Positions 34,009 through 42,871 are shown, counted from the first letter of the stretch. The stretch is 46,228 bases of DNA from Gemmataceae bacterium (GCA_009697105.1 SIAQ01000027.1:1-46228); one strand, 5' to 3'. Notes: generated by a model not told the origin, from the sequence alone. Numbers and translations are program-made.

Positions 34009-34055
34009 GCGGCCAAGTGAGTGTGTTGCTCAGTCCTGGATATAGGGTTCGGATT

Positions 34056-34115
34056 TCCGAGCCTGAGCGCCAGCGAAGGGCCGATGCTTGCCCTTCGCTG
34101 GCGCTCAGGCTCGGA
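34056..34115. repeat. Perfect 25-bp palindrome, family B
   Basis: Arms 34056-34080 (TCCGAGCCTGAGCGCCAGCG...) and 34091-34115 are exact reverse complements around a 10-nt loop (CCGATGCTTG), between the DUF1549 gene and cobL. Confidence 0.95.
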
Positions 34116-34226
34116 CAACCCCAACAATCAGGATTGACGGTACGATAGGCTTGTTCCACCACGCACTCTCGATAGCATACCCCAACGTGGGAAACTCCTA
34201 TCGCTTGGCAAGAACCGGTCGCTTTC

Positions 34227-35468
34227 ATGGAACACAAAGTCCACATCATTGGCATCGGCACGGACGGCATCGGCGGGCTCGCGGGAAAGCCGCGTGAGTT
34301 GCTGCAAGCCGCCGAGTTGATCCTTGGCGCCGAGGCGGCGCTTGCTCTCATTCCCGAACTCACAGCCGAGCGATTGGTGCTTTCGGGCAATCTGCACGAT
34401 GCCGTGCGGAAGCTTGAAGCGTCAGGCCATCGGCGTACCGTCGTTCTCGCGGGCGGCGATCCGCTCTTTTACGGCGTCGCTCGCTATCTCTGCGAAAAGC
34501 TTGGCAGCGAGCGCTTCGAGGTTTGGCCCCACGTCAGCACGATGCAGCTTGCCTTTGCGCGCATCAAGGAGTCGTGGGAGGAGGCTTACCTCACCAATCT
34601 CGCCACGCATTCGCTTGACAGCGTGCTCGATCGCGTTCGTACCGCCGAGACCGTCGGCATCTTCACGAGCGACGAAGAAACTCCGCCGATTGTCGCCAGG
34701 CAGCTGCTCGCGCGTGGCATCGATTACTTCCACGCCTTTGTATGCGAAAATCTCGGTGCTCCCAACGAGCGAGTCACGCAGGGCGAGCTTGAAGAAATTC
34801 AGGAGATGGATTTCGACGCGCTCAACGTGATGATCCTGAAACGCAAGCCCGATCGGCCCGACCTTCAGAAAACGCTGAGCCGATTTCGGCGATTCGGCAA
34901 TCTGGATGATGCATTTATCCAAAGCCGACCGAAGAGCGGTCTGATCACCGGCGCCGAGGTAAGAGCGATTGCGTTGGCCAAACTTGATGTGCAGCATAGC
35001 TCGGTGATCTGGGATATCGGCGCCGGCGCCGGCGCGGTCGCCATCGAAGCCGCCCAGCTCGCCACCAGTGGAATGGTCTACGCGATCGAGCAGGATGTCG
35101 CCGACTATCACTTGATCGTCGCCAACGCTCAGACGTTCGGCATCAAAAATCTCACAGCGGTGCATGGCATGGCGCCGGCGGTCTTCGACGGCCTGCCCGC
35201 GCCGGATGCCGTCTTCGTCGGCGGCATTCGCCGTGAGGTCGCCAGATTGCTCGAATCGGTCTTCCGCGTGCTGCGTCCCGGCGGGCGCTTGGTCGTGAAT
35301 GTGGCGTCGCTCGAAGCACTCAGCGCGACCTATGCGGCGATGAAATTGCTGGCGCCAACGATCGACGGCACGCTCGTCAATATCGCTCGCGGCAACGAGC
35401 AACTCGAAACGATGCGCTTCGAGGCGCTCAATCCGACGTTCCTGCTCACGATCGTCAAACCAATCTGA
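34227..35468 (+). CDS. cobL: Precorrin-6Y methyltransferase/decarboxylase (CbiE-CbiT fusion)
   Basis: CobL methylates C5 and C15 of the corrin precursor and removes the acetate side chain during cobalamin synthesis. The 413 residues combine both modules. The N-terminal CbiE tetrapyrrole methylase (1-200) has HIIGIGTDGIGGLAG, VVLAGGDPLFYGVARYL and PHVSTMQLAFARI. The C-terminal CbiT (215-413) has SRPKSGLITGAEVRAIALAK, the SAM loop WDIGAGAGAVAIEAAQL and DAVFVGGIRREVARLLES. No other cobalamin gene and no B12 riboswitch is visible nearby, so the pathway is scattered or partly lost. It is followed 8 nt later by a DUF2752 gene. Confidence 0.95.
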   Translation: MEHKVHIIGIGTDGIGGLAGKPRELLQAAELILGAEAALALIPELTAERLVLSGNLHDAVRKLEASGHRRTVVLAGGDPLFYGVARYLCEKLGSERFEVWPHVSTMQLAFARIKESWEEAYLTNLATHSLDSVLDRVRTAETVGIFTSDEETPPIVARQLLARGIDYFHAFVCENLGAPNERVTQGELEEIQEMDFDALNVMILKRKPDRPDLQKTLSRFRRFGNLDDAFIQSRPKSGLITGAEVRAIALAKLDVQHSSVIWDIGAGAGAVAIEAAQLATSGMVYAIEQDVADYHLIVANAQTFGIKNLTAVHGMAPAVFDGLPAPDAVFVGGIRREVARLLESVFRVLRPGGRLVVNVASLEALSATYAAMKLLAPTIDGTLVNIARGNEQLETMRFEALNPTFLLTIVKPI

Positions 35469-35476
35469 TTCACAAT

Positions 35477-35914
35477 ATGGACGAACCGCATCCACGCCGA
35501 AAACCCTGGGCGGCACGCATTTTGGTCGTGCTCTTCTTCGCCGTCGTGGTCCCGATTAGTTCGAGCATTCTCTACACCTATTCGCCAACGCAGCATTCCT
35601 ATATCCCGTGCCCATTTCATTGGCTAACCGGACTGCACTGCCCTGGCTGCGGCGCGACACGCTGCACGTACGCGCTTCTGCATGGCGACATCCGCCAGGC
35701 GCTCGCTTACAATTCACTATTCGTAATCATGTTGCCCTTGATCGGTTATGTCACCGTTCGCATGGTGATTGAACTGTGGACGGACAAGACCGCGCCGGGC
35801 ATCGATTTCCCGATATGGTTGCAACGTGGGTTGATCGTGGTGGTCGTCGTCTATTGGATCGCGCGCAATATCGATGTGGTTCCATTGTCGCTGTTGGCGC
35901 CGCACGAAATTTGA
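35477..35914 (+). CDS. DUF2752 membrane protein
   Basis: 145 residues with three hydrophobic segments (about 14-33, 75-97, 111-130). The signature CPFHWLTGLHCPGCGATR (about 45-62) has three cysteines in the C...CPGC arrangement typical of DUF2752 and precedes the first cytoplasmic/periplasmic turn. The function is unknown; the cysteines could bind metal or form a redox pair. Its start is 8 nt after the cobL stop, so the two are likely co-transcribed. Confidence 0.9.
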   Translation: MDEPHPRRKPWAARILVVLFFAVVVPISSSILYTYSPTQHSYIPCPFHWLTGLHCPGCGATRCTYALLHGDIRQALAYNSLFVIMLPLIGYVTVRMVIELWTDKTAPGIDFPIWLQRGLIVVVVVYWIARNIDVVPLSLLAPHEI

Positions 35915-35920
35915 ATTTCC

Positions 35921-35982
35921 CATATAGCCCGCCATTTATGGCGGGGTTGCAAACGAACCCGCCGTAAATGGCGGGCTATATG
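35921..35982. repeat. Palindrome of CATATAGCCCGCCATTTATG type (family E)
   Basis: Arms 35921-35947 and 35956-35982 pair with one mismatch. It lies between the ends of two convergent genes, where it could serve both as a bidirectional terminator. A second copy is at 45671-45730. Confidence 0.92.
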
Positions 35983-35993
35983 CGGATTTTGGA

Positions 35994-38900
35994 CTAGCGA
36001 TTGAACAAAAACGCCGGGCTGTTCATCAACGCCCAGGCCAGATCCTGTGCACCAAGCACGCGAGCGGACGACGGCACAGGGGAGTCCGTGACGGCTCGCT
36101 GCAATCGCGCTAACTCCTGATCGAGCGACCGCACGTGGTTGACGATCATCGTCTCTTCTTGCGGCGTGCGTTTGTCGCGTGGAATCTCAATCAACTTGGC
36201 GATGTTCGCGGGCGTGGTGCCTTGCAGTTGCACCGGCGGCTTGACGTTGGTAAACGACACGCGGAACTTGCCGATGGCGTGTTGCATGCCGAAGCTCTGC
36301 TGCATCGTCATGTTGAGCGTGATGCCCTCGGTGCTGCCGAGCTTGCCTTGCACTTCAAACACAGCCACCTGCGGCTTGCCATACTGCGGCGCGATCGCCC
36401 AGCCAGATTGCGGATTGTTGTCCACGGCATTGGCGACGGGAAACGCGTCTTGCGAGAAGGTTGCCTGTGGGCGGATCAACTTCACTTGCTTCGCTTTGCC
36501 CTTTTCTCCGGTCTTGATGTAGTCAAGCTTCAACTCATTCAGCACGAAGTTCCCATTCGCTGATCGGCCTGGACCTTGCGCTGGCAAGCTGGGATCGGGC
36601 AGCACTTCGAGACGGATGCCCGTGATGTCCGGCAATTTCGTTTCAAAGGTGAGCGTATAGGTTTCCGTTACGGGGTTCGGTCCGCCTACGAGAATCGAGC
36701 CGTCCTTCTGTTTGGTGAATGTTACTTTGCCGAGCGACTTCATCGTGGTCGGATCGAGCGGGAACCAGACCGGCGTGCGCGTGGCGGATTCCTCGAATTG
36801 CTTGACGATCTGCGGCAAGTTCTTCTCATAGGCGAGCACGGCGTCCTCGCGCTTCTTGCGTTCGCCAAGCAGGTCGGCGTGCTCGGCCTCGGCGGCGCGA
36901 ATCGCCTTGATGCCTAGCTCGATCTCCTTCGCGTTCGGACGTCGACTCAAGATCGCGACGAATAATTCCTCCACGACTTTCACATCGTCCTTCTGGGCGG
37001 CAACGATTTTGGCGATGCGATTTGCTGGGTCTTTGATCGCATCGTTGATGACTGGCCCAGTCACTAAGCTCAAGATCGGGCCAAGCTGCATCGCGTTGCT
37101 GCGTTCGCATTCGCAAGCGCTTTCGCGCGGCGGACGCCCCAACAACTCCAGGAACTCGCCGGGAACTTTCACGCTCGAATCGATCGTCTGCACCGCGCGT
37201 GCCCCCGGTGGTAGGCCCGGAATCTTGGAAAGCGATCCCGTCACACGATGAATCGAATCGAACAACACCTCAGCCGACAACCGGCGGGCGATGGCGTGAG
37301 AATAGTTGGTGTCGTCGTCCTTGTTCCATTGGTTGGTGGCAATGGAATGTTGATAAGTGCGCGATTTGCAGATCGTCTTGATCAGCTTTTGCACGTCAAA
37401 TCCGCTGTCGATGAAGTCGGCGGATAGCTTATCGAGCAACTCTGGATTCGTCGGCGGATTGCCCGCACGAATGTCGTCGATCGGCTCGATGATGCCCGTG
37501 CCGAGCAGGTAGCTCCAGACGCGATTGACGTAGCTCTTGGCGAAATACGGGTTGTCCTTAGTCGTGATCCATTTGGCCAGTTGTTCTCGGCGAGCGCCGT
37601 CCTGGGGTGGCGTGCTGGCGTGCGTGAACGGGAACTTAGTGATCGCCGGCAGGCCGGTGCGTTCGTTCTTGAATTCGCCCGTTTTGGCGTCTTCGATGAT
37701 CTCGACTAACGGCAAGGCGCCGCGCACTGCGGTCCCTTCGGTCTTTCGGCCCTTGAATTTCGGATCCTCGCGACGATTGATCTGCGCGAAGAACGACGTC
37801 AACTCGTAATACTGATTCTGTGTCCAGCGCTCGAACGGGTGATCGTGGCATTTGTTGCAATTAAACCGCACGGCGAGGAAGAGGTGCGTCGTGTTCTCCA
37901 TCGCCAAATCCGGATCGCGAAGAATCTTGAAGTATGCCGCCGCCGGGTTCGCGACATTGGAACCGCTGGCCGTCAGAAGCTTGTAGCAAAACTGATCGTA
38001 TGGCACGTTGCTCGCGACCGATTCACGGATGAATTTGCGAAACGCCTCGGCACCTTCGACGCCGAGAAACTTGCGATTGACCTGAAGCAGGTCGGCCCAT
38101 TTGTTCGCCCAGTGATCGACAAACTCGCCGCCGCCGACCAGGTCGTCGATGAGTTTTTCGCGTTTCTGTCGGCTTGGCGTTTTGTCGTCGAGAAACTTGG
38201 CGACGACTTCAGGTTCGGGCGGCAGGCCAGTGAGGTCGAGGTACAATCGACGAACGAAATCGCTCTCTGAGCACACGTCGCTCGGCTGAATTTTCATCGC
38301 CTTGAGCTTGTTGTAAACCGCATCGTCGATGTAATTGTAGGTCGGCGTGTCTTTCCATGCAAAGCCGGTGCGGTCGCCCATGATGATGATTGTCGCCGCG
38401 GCGTAGCTGCCCTCGTAGCGTGCCAGCACGGCGATTTCGCCTCGACGCACGGCGGTGACGATGCCGGCCCTGTCCATCGTCGCCACTTCGATATTGCTGC
38501 TTTCGAGAAACGCCTCGGCACTGACATCGCGCTTCGAGCCATCGGTGTACGTCGCCCACACCGTGAGTTGCTGCTTCATACCAGGCAGCGCGATGACGGC
38601 ATAGGCGGGCGAAACTTCGACTTTCGTCACCTTCGGTGCATTCGTATCAAACTTGACGCCTTGTGTGATCCAAAGGCGGAGCAACTCGTAGTTCGGCTCG
38701 CCCGGTTGTGTGAGGACACCGCCGACGTGCGGGACAACACCGGTGGCCTTGAGCAGCATTAAGCTTCGCTCTGGCGCGGCGCGGTTAAAGCGGCGGGCGC
38801 CGTGATCGTCAATGAGGGTGCGATGATCGTAGAGCGGGTCATAGCCGCGAAGCGAGAGTTGAAAGCCGTTTTTGCCCTGGGCCGAGCCATGGCATGTGCC

Positions 38901-39308
38901 AGCGTTACAGCCCATGCGTGAGAGGGTCGGCATGACATCGCGGGTGAAGCTGACGTCAACGGTTGTCGTTTGGCCGATGACGTTGACGGCAATGCTGCCG
39001 GCCTGGCCTTCGACGGTAAACTTCAACTCGCCCTGGCCGTCTTGTAAGGGCCTGACCTGGCCGCGTTCGGAGACTTTGACGCTCGCCGGCGGCGTGAATT
39101 TGGCAAGCCGAGTGACATCGACGCGATCGCCGTTGTCGAGCATGCCGGTGAGGAGAAGCTGGCGATACTCGAACGGCGTCTTGAGTTCGATGCTCGTCGG
39201 CGCGACTTCGACCTTGGTTAGCTTCGCCCCCGGCGGCAGCTTCTCCTGGGCGTAGAGGCTGAACGTAGCTAGGGCGAAAGTGGCGATGGAGAGGATGAAG
39301 CGTTTCAT
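35994..39308 (-). CDS. Large DUF1549/DUF1553 planctomycete cytochrome-like protein
   Basis: 1104 residues. A signal peptide (MKRFILSIATFALATFSLYA) is followed by an Ig-like domain, then the cytochrome-like MGCNAGTCHGSAQGKNGFQL and LRGYDPLYDHRTLID. A second Ig-like domain, DUF1549 (YNYIDDAVYNKLKAMKIQPS...RRLYLDLTGLPPEPEV), a FNCNKCHDHPFERWTQNQYY haem-type site and DUF1553 (YFAKSYVNRVWSYLLGTGII, ARRLSAEVLFDSIHRVTGS) come next. Unlike the paralogue at 31537, a ~200-residue discoidin/F5-8-like insert (about 845-1040, VWFPLDPTTMKSLGKVTFT...NAVDNNPQSGWAIAPQYG) stands before the end and may bind carbohydrate. It is convergent with the cobL-DUF2752 pair. Confidence 0.9.
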   Translation of the reverse strand: MKRFILSIATFALATFSLYAQEKLPPGAKLTKVEVAPTSIELKTPFEYRQLLLTGMLDNGDRVDVTRLAKFTPPASVKVSERGQVRPLQDGQGELKFTVEGQAGSIAVNVIGQTTTVDVSFTRDVMPTLSRMGCNAGTCHGSAQGKNGFQLSLRGYDPLYDHRTLIDDHGARRFNRAAPERSLMLLKATGVVPHVGGVLTQPGEPNYELLRLWITQGVKFDTNAPKVTKVEVSPAYAVIALPGMKQQLTVWATYTDGSKRDVSAEAFLESSNIEVATMDRAGIVTAVRRGEIAVLARYEGSYAAATIIIMGDRTGFAWKDTPTYNYIDDAVYNKLKAMKIQPSDVCSESDFVRRLYLDLTGLPPEPEVVAKFLDDKTPSRQKREKLIDDLVGGGEFVDHWANKWADLLQVNRKFLGVEGAEAFRKFIRESVASNVPYDQFCYKLLTASGSNVANPAAAYFKILRDPDLAMENTTHLFLAVRFNCNKCHDHPFERWTQNQYYELTSFFAQINRREDPKFKGRKTEGTAVRGALPLVEIIEDAKTGEFKNERTGLPAITKFPFTHASTPPQDGARREQLAKWITTKDNPYFAKSYVNRVWSYLLGTGIIEPIDDIRAGNPPTNPELLDKLSADFIDSGFDVQKLIKTICKSRTYQHSIATNQWNKDDDTNYSHAIARRLSAEVLFDSIHRVTGSLSKIPGLPPGARAVQTIDSSVKVPGEFLELLGRPPRESACECERSNAMQLGPILSLVTGPVINDAIKDPANRIAKIVAAQKDDVKVVEELFVAILSRRPNAKEIELGIKAIRAAEAEHADLLGERKKREDAVLAYEKNLPQIVKQFEESATRTPVWFPLDPTTMKSLGKVTFTKQKDGSILVGGPNPVTETYTLTFETKLPDITGIRLEVLPDPSLPAQGPGRSANGNFVLNELKLDYIKTGEKGKAKQVKLIRPQATFSQDAFPVANAVDNNPQSGWAIAPQYGKPQVAVFEVQGKLGSTEGITLNMTMQQSFGMQHAIGKFRVSFTNVKPPVQLQGTTPANIAKLIEIPRDKRTPQEETMIVNHVRSLDQELARLQRAVTDSPVPSSARVLGAQDLAWALMNSPAFLFNR

Positions 39309-39392
39309 GTATTGAGTTCCCGTTTGGGTGATTCGTTGATCTATGGTCGAGGTTATCAGTACGATCCGAGGGTTCTGTCGTTGCCGATCGTT

Positions 39393-39620
39393 CTATTTGG
39401 CAGGCGAGGCCGCCTTCTTCGCTGGGGCCGGCACTAATCCGATCTCGTCCTCGCGCATCTCGAAGAACTCTGGATCGCTGTAGGTTATCGGGACGAGAAC
39501 TTGGTAGACTCGGCACCCTCCTGTGCCCAGCGGACCCCGGTCTTCCGTTATCGTGCCCGCAAAACGTGTGATGCCGTCGCGGTATCGGACGCGGTCACCA
39601 ATTTTGTATTGTGGTCGCAT
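39393..39620 (-). CDS. Small SH3/KOW-like protein
   Basis: 75 residues: YKIGDRVRYRDGITRFAGTI opens a small barrel-like domain with alternating strands (CRVYQVLVPITYS), then EFFEMREDEIGLVPAPAKKA. The pattern recalls SH3/KOW/Tudor-like modules that bind nucleic acid or protein; no family is certain. It is the last gene of the unit with the HEPN protein, starting 15 nt after it, with AGGCAGG upstream. Confidence 0.55.
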   Translation of the reverse strand: MRPQYKIGDRVRYRDGITRFAGTITEDRGPLGTGGCRVYQVLVPITYSDPEFFEMREDEIGLVPAPAKKAASPAK

Positions 39621-39635
39621 GTAAACCTGCCTTTC

Positions 39636-40208
39636 TTACCAAGGATCAACACCGTTCAATTGGCGAAGGTGATCGAACATTGTTTCATCAATTGAAATCG
39701 CCAGCTTTTCACATGCGTTGCGCCATGTCGTCACGCGCTGCAGGTGCAACGCTCCGCCGACGGTGGTTTGAGAGAAATCATCGTGGGCGATGGCGTTTCG
39801 CCATTCGTTGAGGTCCTCAAGGTGCCGTTTCCGACTACTTGTTCGTGGATGGCACTTGGAAAGGTCGTCCCAGAGCACCAATCCAAATCGACTGAAATCC
39901 GATCCTATGTTTCCCGGATTCGGATTGCCACGATCCAGCTTCCTATCTCGCACGAGGCTCGCGTGGAGATAGCGCCTCAAATTGGCATTTCCCATGCTTG
40001 CAACCATCTGCCCTGCGCATTCAGTATACAGATCGCGGCAGAACGCCTGGAACTGCCACGACAGCAACATCGCATACGCATAGTTGACCTGCAACGTCGC
40101 AAACCGTCGGCCTCGACCGCTGCCGCCGATGCTATGGTGGGCGCATTCGATTTCGTCGAGCACCCGGCATCGTTTGCCGGTCCATATTGTTAATGATACC
40201 GAGGGCAT
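39636..40208 (-). CDS. HEPN-like protein, candidate RNase toxin
   Basis: 190 residues, mostly helical. It carries LEDLNEWRNAIAHDDF (about 130-145). The R137-x4-H142 pattern inside a long helix is the active-site signature of HEPN RNases of toxin-antitoxin and abortive-infection systems. The region ahead (YAYAMLLSWQFQAFCRDLYTEC, about 43-64) also fits a HEPN helix. The protein is small, soluble and has no other domain. It starts 9 nt after the doc stop codon and is followed by a small SH3-like gene, so it sits in a four-gene unit. HEPN membership rests on the motif and its context, not on a profile search. Confidence 0.65.
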   Translation of the reverse strand: MPSVSLTIWTGKRCRVLDEIECAHHSIGGSGRGRRFATLQVNYAYAMLLSWQFQAFCRDLYTECAGQMVASMGNANLRRYLHASLVRDRKLDRGNPNPGNIGSDFSRFGLVLWDDLSKCHPRTSSRKRHLEDLNEWRNAIAHDDFSQTTVGGALHLQRVTTWRNACEKLAISIDETMFDHLRQLNGVDPW

Positions 40209-40217
40209 GGCGTTTAT

Positions 40218-40619
40218 TCATCCGCTTTTGTCCGATGACGTTGGCGCTAGGTGGGTTTGAATCCACGTGGTGAATGTTTCCCTATCTAGTTGACCGGCGG
40301 CAAGTTGTAGGATCGTTTTTTCTTGGTCGTCGGTATCCGCCAATAGTTCGTAGCCGTTTAGTACCAAGAACGTTTCCATCGCCGCATGCCCGATTCGTTT
40401 GTTCCCATCCATGAAAGGGTGATTCATTACGAGCGAAAAACCGAGAGCCGCAGCTTTCTCAACGATGATTGGATACAATTCGACACCACCGAAAGCCATT
40501 CGGGGTTGGGCAACTGCCGAATCGAGAGCACCAGAATCTCGCAACCCCTGAAGCCCAGCGGATTGCTGAAGAATCATCTCGTGCAGTTCGACGATCTCGC
40601 TCGCGGTCAAGTAACGCAT
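40218..40619 (-). CDS. doc: Doc-type Fic toxin
   Basis: 133 residues with the Fic core HPFMDGNKRIGHAAM (about 67-81), LHEMILQQSAGLQGLRDSGALDSAVAQP and LVLNGYELLADTDDQEKTI. In P1 Doc this fold phosphorylates EF-Tu and stops translation; the short length and motif place this protein with the Doc group, not the AMPylating Fic proteins. Its ATG (40617-40619) shares a base with the stop codon of the upstream antitoxin (TGATG), so the two are translationally coupled. Confidence 0.92.
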   Translation of the reverse strand: MRYLTASEIVELHEMILQQSAGLQGLRDSGALDSAVAQPRMAFGGVELYPIIVEKAAALGFSLVMNHPFMDGNKRIGHAAMETFLVLNGYELLADTDDQEKTILQLAAGQLDRETFTTWIQTHLAPTSSDKSG

Positions 40620-40816
40620 CACGCCAGCCGTTTGTAAAGGTCCTCATTTTTCTTTAGCACATACTGGGCAGCTTTCAGAAAATCATCCGGCGGCGCCGAC
40701 AACCAGTCCTCAACCCGAGCACGCAATAGCTGGTCGGGTTCAACTTGTGCTGCTTCCGCGAGCCGATTCAGCTGTTTCATGCGATCATCGGTTAGTTCGA
40801 TCGTTATTGCGTTCAT
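40619..40816 (-). CDS. Ribbon-helix-helix antitoxin partner of Doc
   Basis: 65 residues: MNAITIELTDDRMKQLNRLA...DQLLRARVEDWL is a ribbon-helix-helix DNA-binding start, followed by a short toxin-binding tail (DDFLKAAQYVLKKNEDLYKRLA). Antitoxins of this size pair with Doc/Fic and autorepress their operon. It is encoded first, overlapping doc by one base. This is not Phd itself, which has a different fold. Confidence 0.85.
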   Translation of the reverse strand: MNAITIELTDDRMKQLNRLAEAAQVEPDQLLRARVEDWLSAPPDDFLKAAQYVLKKNEDLYKRLA

Positions 40817-40858
40817 GGTTGGTGCCCACAGGTTGGTCGTTTCCGCGTCCGGCTAACG

Positions 40859-42280
40859 TTATTTCTTCGCCCCCTTCACCGGCACGGGCACGAAGTCGCG
40901 CACCAACGCTCCGGTGACCGCGTCGTTGAGATGCACGATGCCCTCGAAGCCGGCTGATGCTACGACCGATTCCTTCGGGTGATGGGCGACGGCGTAGATC
41001 GGGCCGTTCACGCCTTTTGCGGTCGATACGAGCTTTCCCGTGGTCGTCTCATACACGCGGACTTCGCCTTTGCCGTCGTAGCTCGTCCCGGCCACGACTC
41101 GGCTGCCGTCGGCGTTGAACTTGACGGCGAAGATTCGGCCCGGCATGGTTCCGTAGTTGCGGATGTTGTTGAAGTCGTCGCCGATCTTGCGGTCCTTTGT
41201 GCGGAACATTTGATAGAGTTTCGGCGTGCCATCGGCGCCGCCGATGAGCAACTCGTCCTTCGTCGGATGGCGATCTACTGCTTGTAAGCCGCCCTTGAGG
41301 GCGCCGGGCGTGATGCTGGTGATGTTGTCTTCGAGCCGTTCGGTGGCGATTTCCGTTAGCTTCATCGAGCGATCCCGACTCACGGAAACGAGGTGCGTGC
41401 CTTTGACGGAGAAAACAGTGTCGAGCACCCAATCGCCGTGCCCGCCCTGGAACAGCACCTGCTTGCCGGTTTCCGCGCTGATTGCACGCAAGGAATTGTC
41501 GGCACAGCCGAAGGCGATGAGTTTGGAGTCCGGCGACCAGCTGGCGCCGTAGACGGTGTCAAAGGTGATGGGGATCGACATCTTGAGCGTGCGCTTTTCG
41601 ACATTCCAAATTTGCACTTCGCCGAAGCGCCCCGGGTTGCCGCCGGTAACCGCAAGCCATTGGCCGTCGAGCGAAAACGCCAGCGATTGGATGCGTTCGG
41701 ACATGCCAATGAGCCTGGCGACGAGAGCCGTGCCGTCGGCCTTGTGCAACAGCACTTCGTGATACCCAGCAACCGCGAGCAACGTGCCGTCGCGGCTATA
41801 GGCGATGGCGTTGATGACCGGCGATTGGGTGTAGACCGGCGGATGGTTGGCGTCCACGGTTGGCAGTTTTGCGCTCGCTGGCGTGTCGTCTTTCGCGCCC
41901 TGTTCGATCCATTGCTTGATGATCGTGACATCGCGATCGGTCAGCGGATCCTTGCCCCGAGGCATCGCCGGCTTCTTGCCATCGTGTGCGGTTATCTGTT
42001 TGACCAACTCGCTGTCGGCCGGCTTGCCAGCGACGACGCCGATGACTTCCTTTTCGGTCTTCTTGAAGAGGTTCGGGTAATCGGTCATTACATAACCGCC
42101 CTGCGCCTTGGCGGGTTGATGACACCCCTGGCAGTGCTGCTGGAGGATAGGTCGCACGTCTTTGTAATAGCTGATGGCTGTATTCGCTTTGTCGTCTTTC
42201 TTCACGCCGTCTTGCGCACGGATTGCAGGCGTGAACAAAGCGATCGCCAAAACGAAGCTGAATGGTCGAACAATCTTCAT
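40859..42280 (-). CDS. Secreted WD40 protein with a c-type cytochrome domain
   Basis: 473 residues from the ATG at 42280. A signal peptide (MKIVRPFSFVLAIALFTPAIRA) is followed by a planctomycete cytochrome domain (YYKDVRPILQQHCQGCHQPAKAQG) with a haem site C50-x2-C53-H54 and LTDRDVTIIKQWIEQGAK. The remainder (about 140-470) is a WD40 propeller with blades such as VINAIAYSRDGTLLAVAG, IQSLAFSLDGQWLAVTGG, VYGASWSPDSKLIAFGCADNSLR and PIYAVAHHPKESVVASAGF. Such proteins are typical of planctomycete envelopes, and electron transfer plus scaffold functions are inferred. The longer frame to 42361 has an unconserved leader. Confidence 0.9.
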   Translation of the reverse strand: MKIVRPFSFVLAIALFTPAIRAQDGVKKDDKANTAISYYKDVRPILQQHCQGCHQPAKAQGGYVMTDYPNLFKKTEKEVIGVVAGKPADSELVKQITAHDGKKPAMPRGKDPLTDRDVTIIKQWIEQGAKDDTPASAKLPTVDANHPPVYTQSPVINAIAYSRDGTLLAVAGYHEVLLHKADGTALVARLIGMSERIQSLAFSLDGQWLAVTGGNPGRFGEVQIWNVEKRTLKMSIPITFDTVYGASWSPDSKLIAFGCADNSLRAISAETGKQVLFQGGHGDWVLDTVFSVKGTHLVSVSRDRSMKLTEIATERLEDNITSITPGALKGGLQAVDRHPTKDELLIGGADGTPKLYQMFRTKDRKIGDDFNNIRNYGTMPGRIFAVKFNADGSRVVAGTSYDGKGEVRVYETTTGKLVSTAKGVNGPIYAVAHHPKESVVASAGFEGIVHLNDAVTGALVRDFVPVPVKGAKK

Positions 42281-42395
42281 GGTTGTGAACTCCGGACCAG
42301 CGCAATCAACAGGCGCGACGCACAGAGCGTTCGCGGTCGGTGGGTGGGGGTATTCTATCATTTTCGTAGAGTAATAATGAAGAATTTCTGATCTG

Positions 42396-42449
42396 CCGCT
42401 TGCGGCTTAGCGCTCGGATCATCTCACGAATGCGCCAGGCTGCAAGCGG
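42396..42449. repeat. Intergenic palindrome, family C
   Basis: CCGCTTGCGGCTTAGCGCTC (42396 on) faces GCGCCAGGCTGCAAGCGG (42432-42449). The outer part pairs well and the inner part has diverged. Confidence 0.8.
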
Positions 42450-42472
42450 TCGATACGACATGGGAGTAAAGT

Positions 42473-42799
42473 ATGGAACCCCAACCGAATCCATCGAGTA
42501 AGAGTCGTGAAAACATGCTCGCCATCGCGCTGGTCATGCTCGTCGGCGGGATGTCGTTGTTCTTTCTGTACATCATCAGTCTGGGCATCGTCGGCAACAT
42601 CCTTTCCATCGGCGTCGTTCTCACCATAGTATTCAGCGTGCACTACCTGCTGTGGGGCCGGGCGTTTTCGGCCGAGGTTGCCAATGAACGCGAGAACCTG
42701 CGCCGCCAAGATGCGCGTGAAGCCGCACGGAAGATACCCGAGAGCCCTGTGGACGCGATCCAGGATTTGTCGCGGACGCAGGGAATCCAGGAGCGGTAA
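42473..42799 (+). CDS. Small two-helix membrane protein
   Basis: 108 residues with two membrane helices (about 15-35 and 40-60) and a charged, helical cytoplasmic tail (AEVANERENLRRQDAREAARKIPESPVDA). GGGAG precedes the ATG at 42473. I do not recognise a family. It lies alone between two minus-strand genes. Confidence 0.65.
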   Translation: MEPQPNPSSKSRENMLAIALVMLVGGMSLFFLYIISLGIVGNILSIGVVLTIVFSVHYLLWGRAFSAEVANERENLRRQDAREAARKIPESPVDAIQDLSRTQGIQER

Positions 42800-42871
42800 G
42801 AAGTCAGTTTGTTTTCGTTTAGCACCCGTGCGACGCCGAGGTATCCAGCGGGCGATAAACGGGGAAAGAGA

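Noticed and set aside
34116-34226. B12 riboswitch ahead of cobL
   Set aside because: No B12-box-like GCCACTG core or suitable folding was visible in this short leader.
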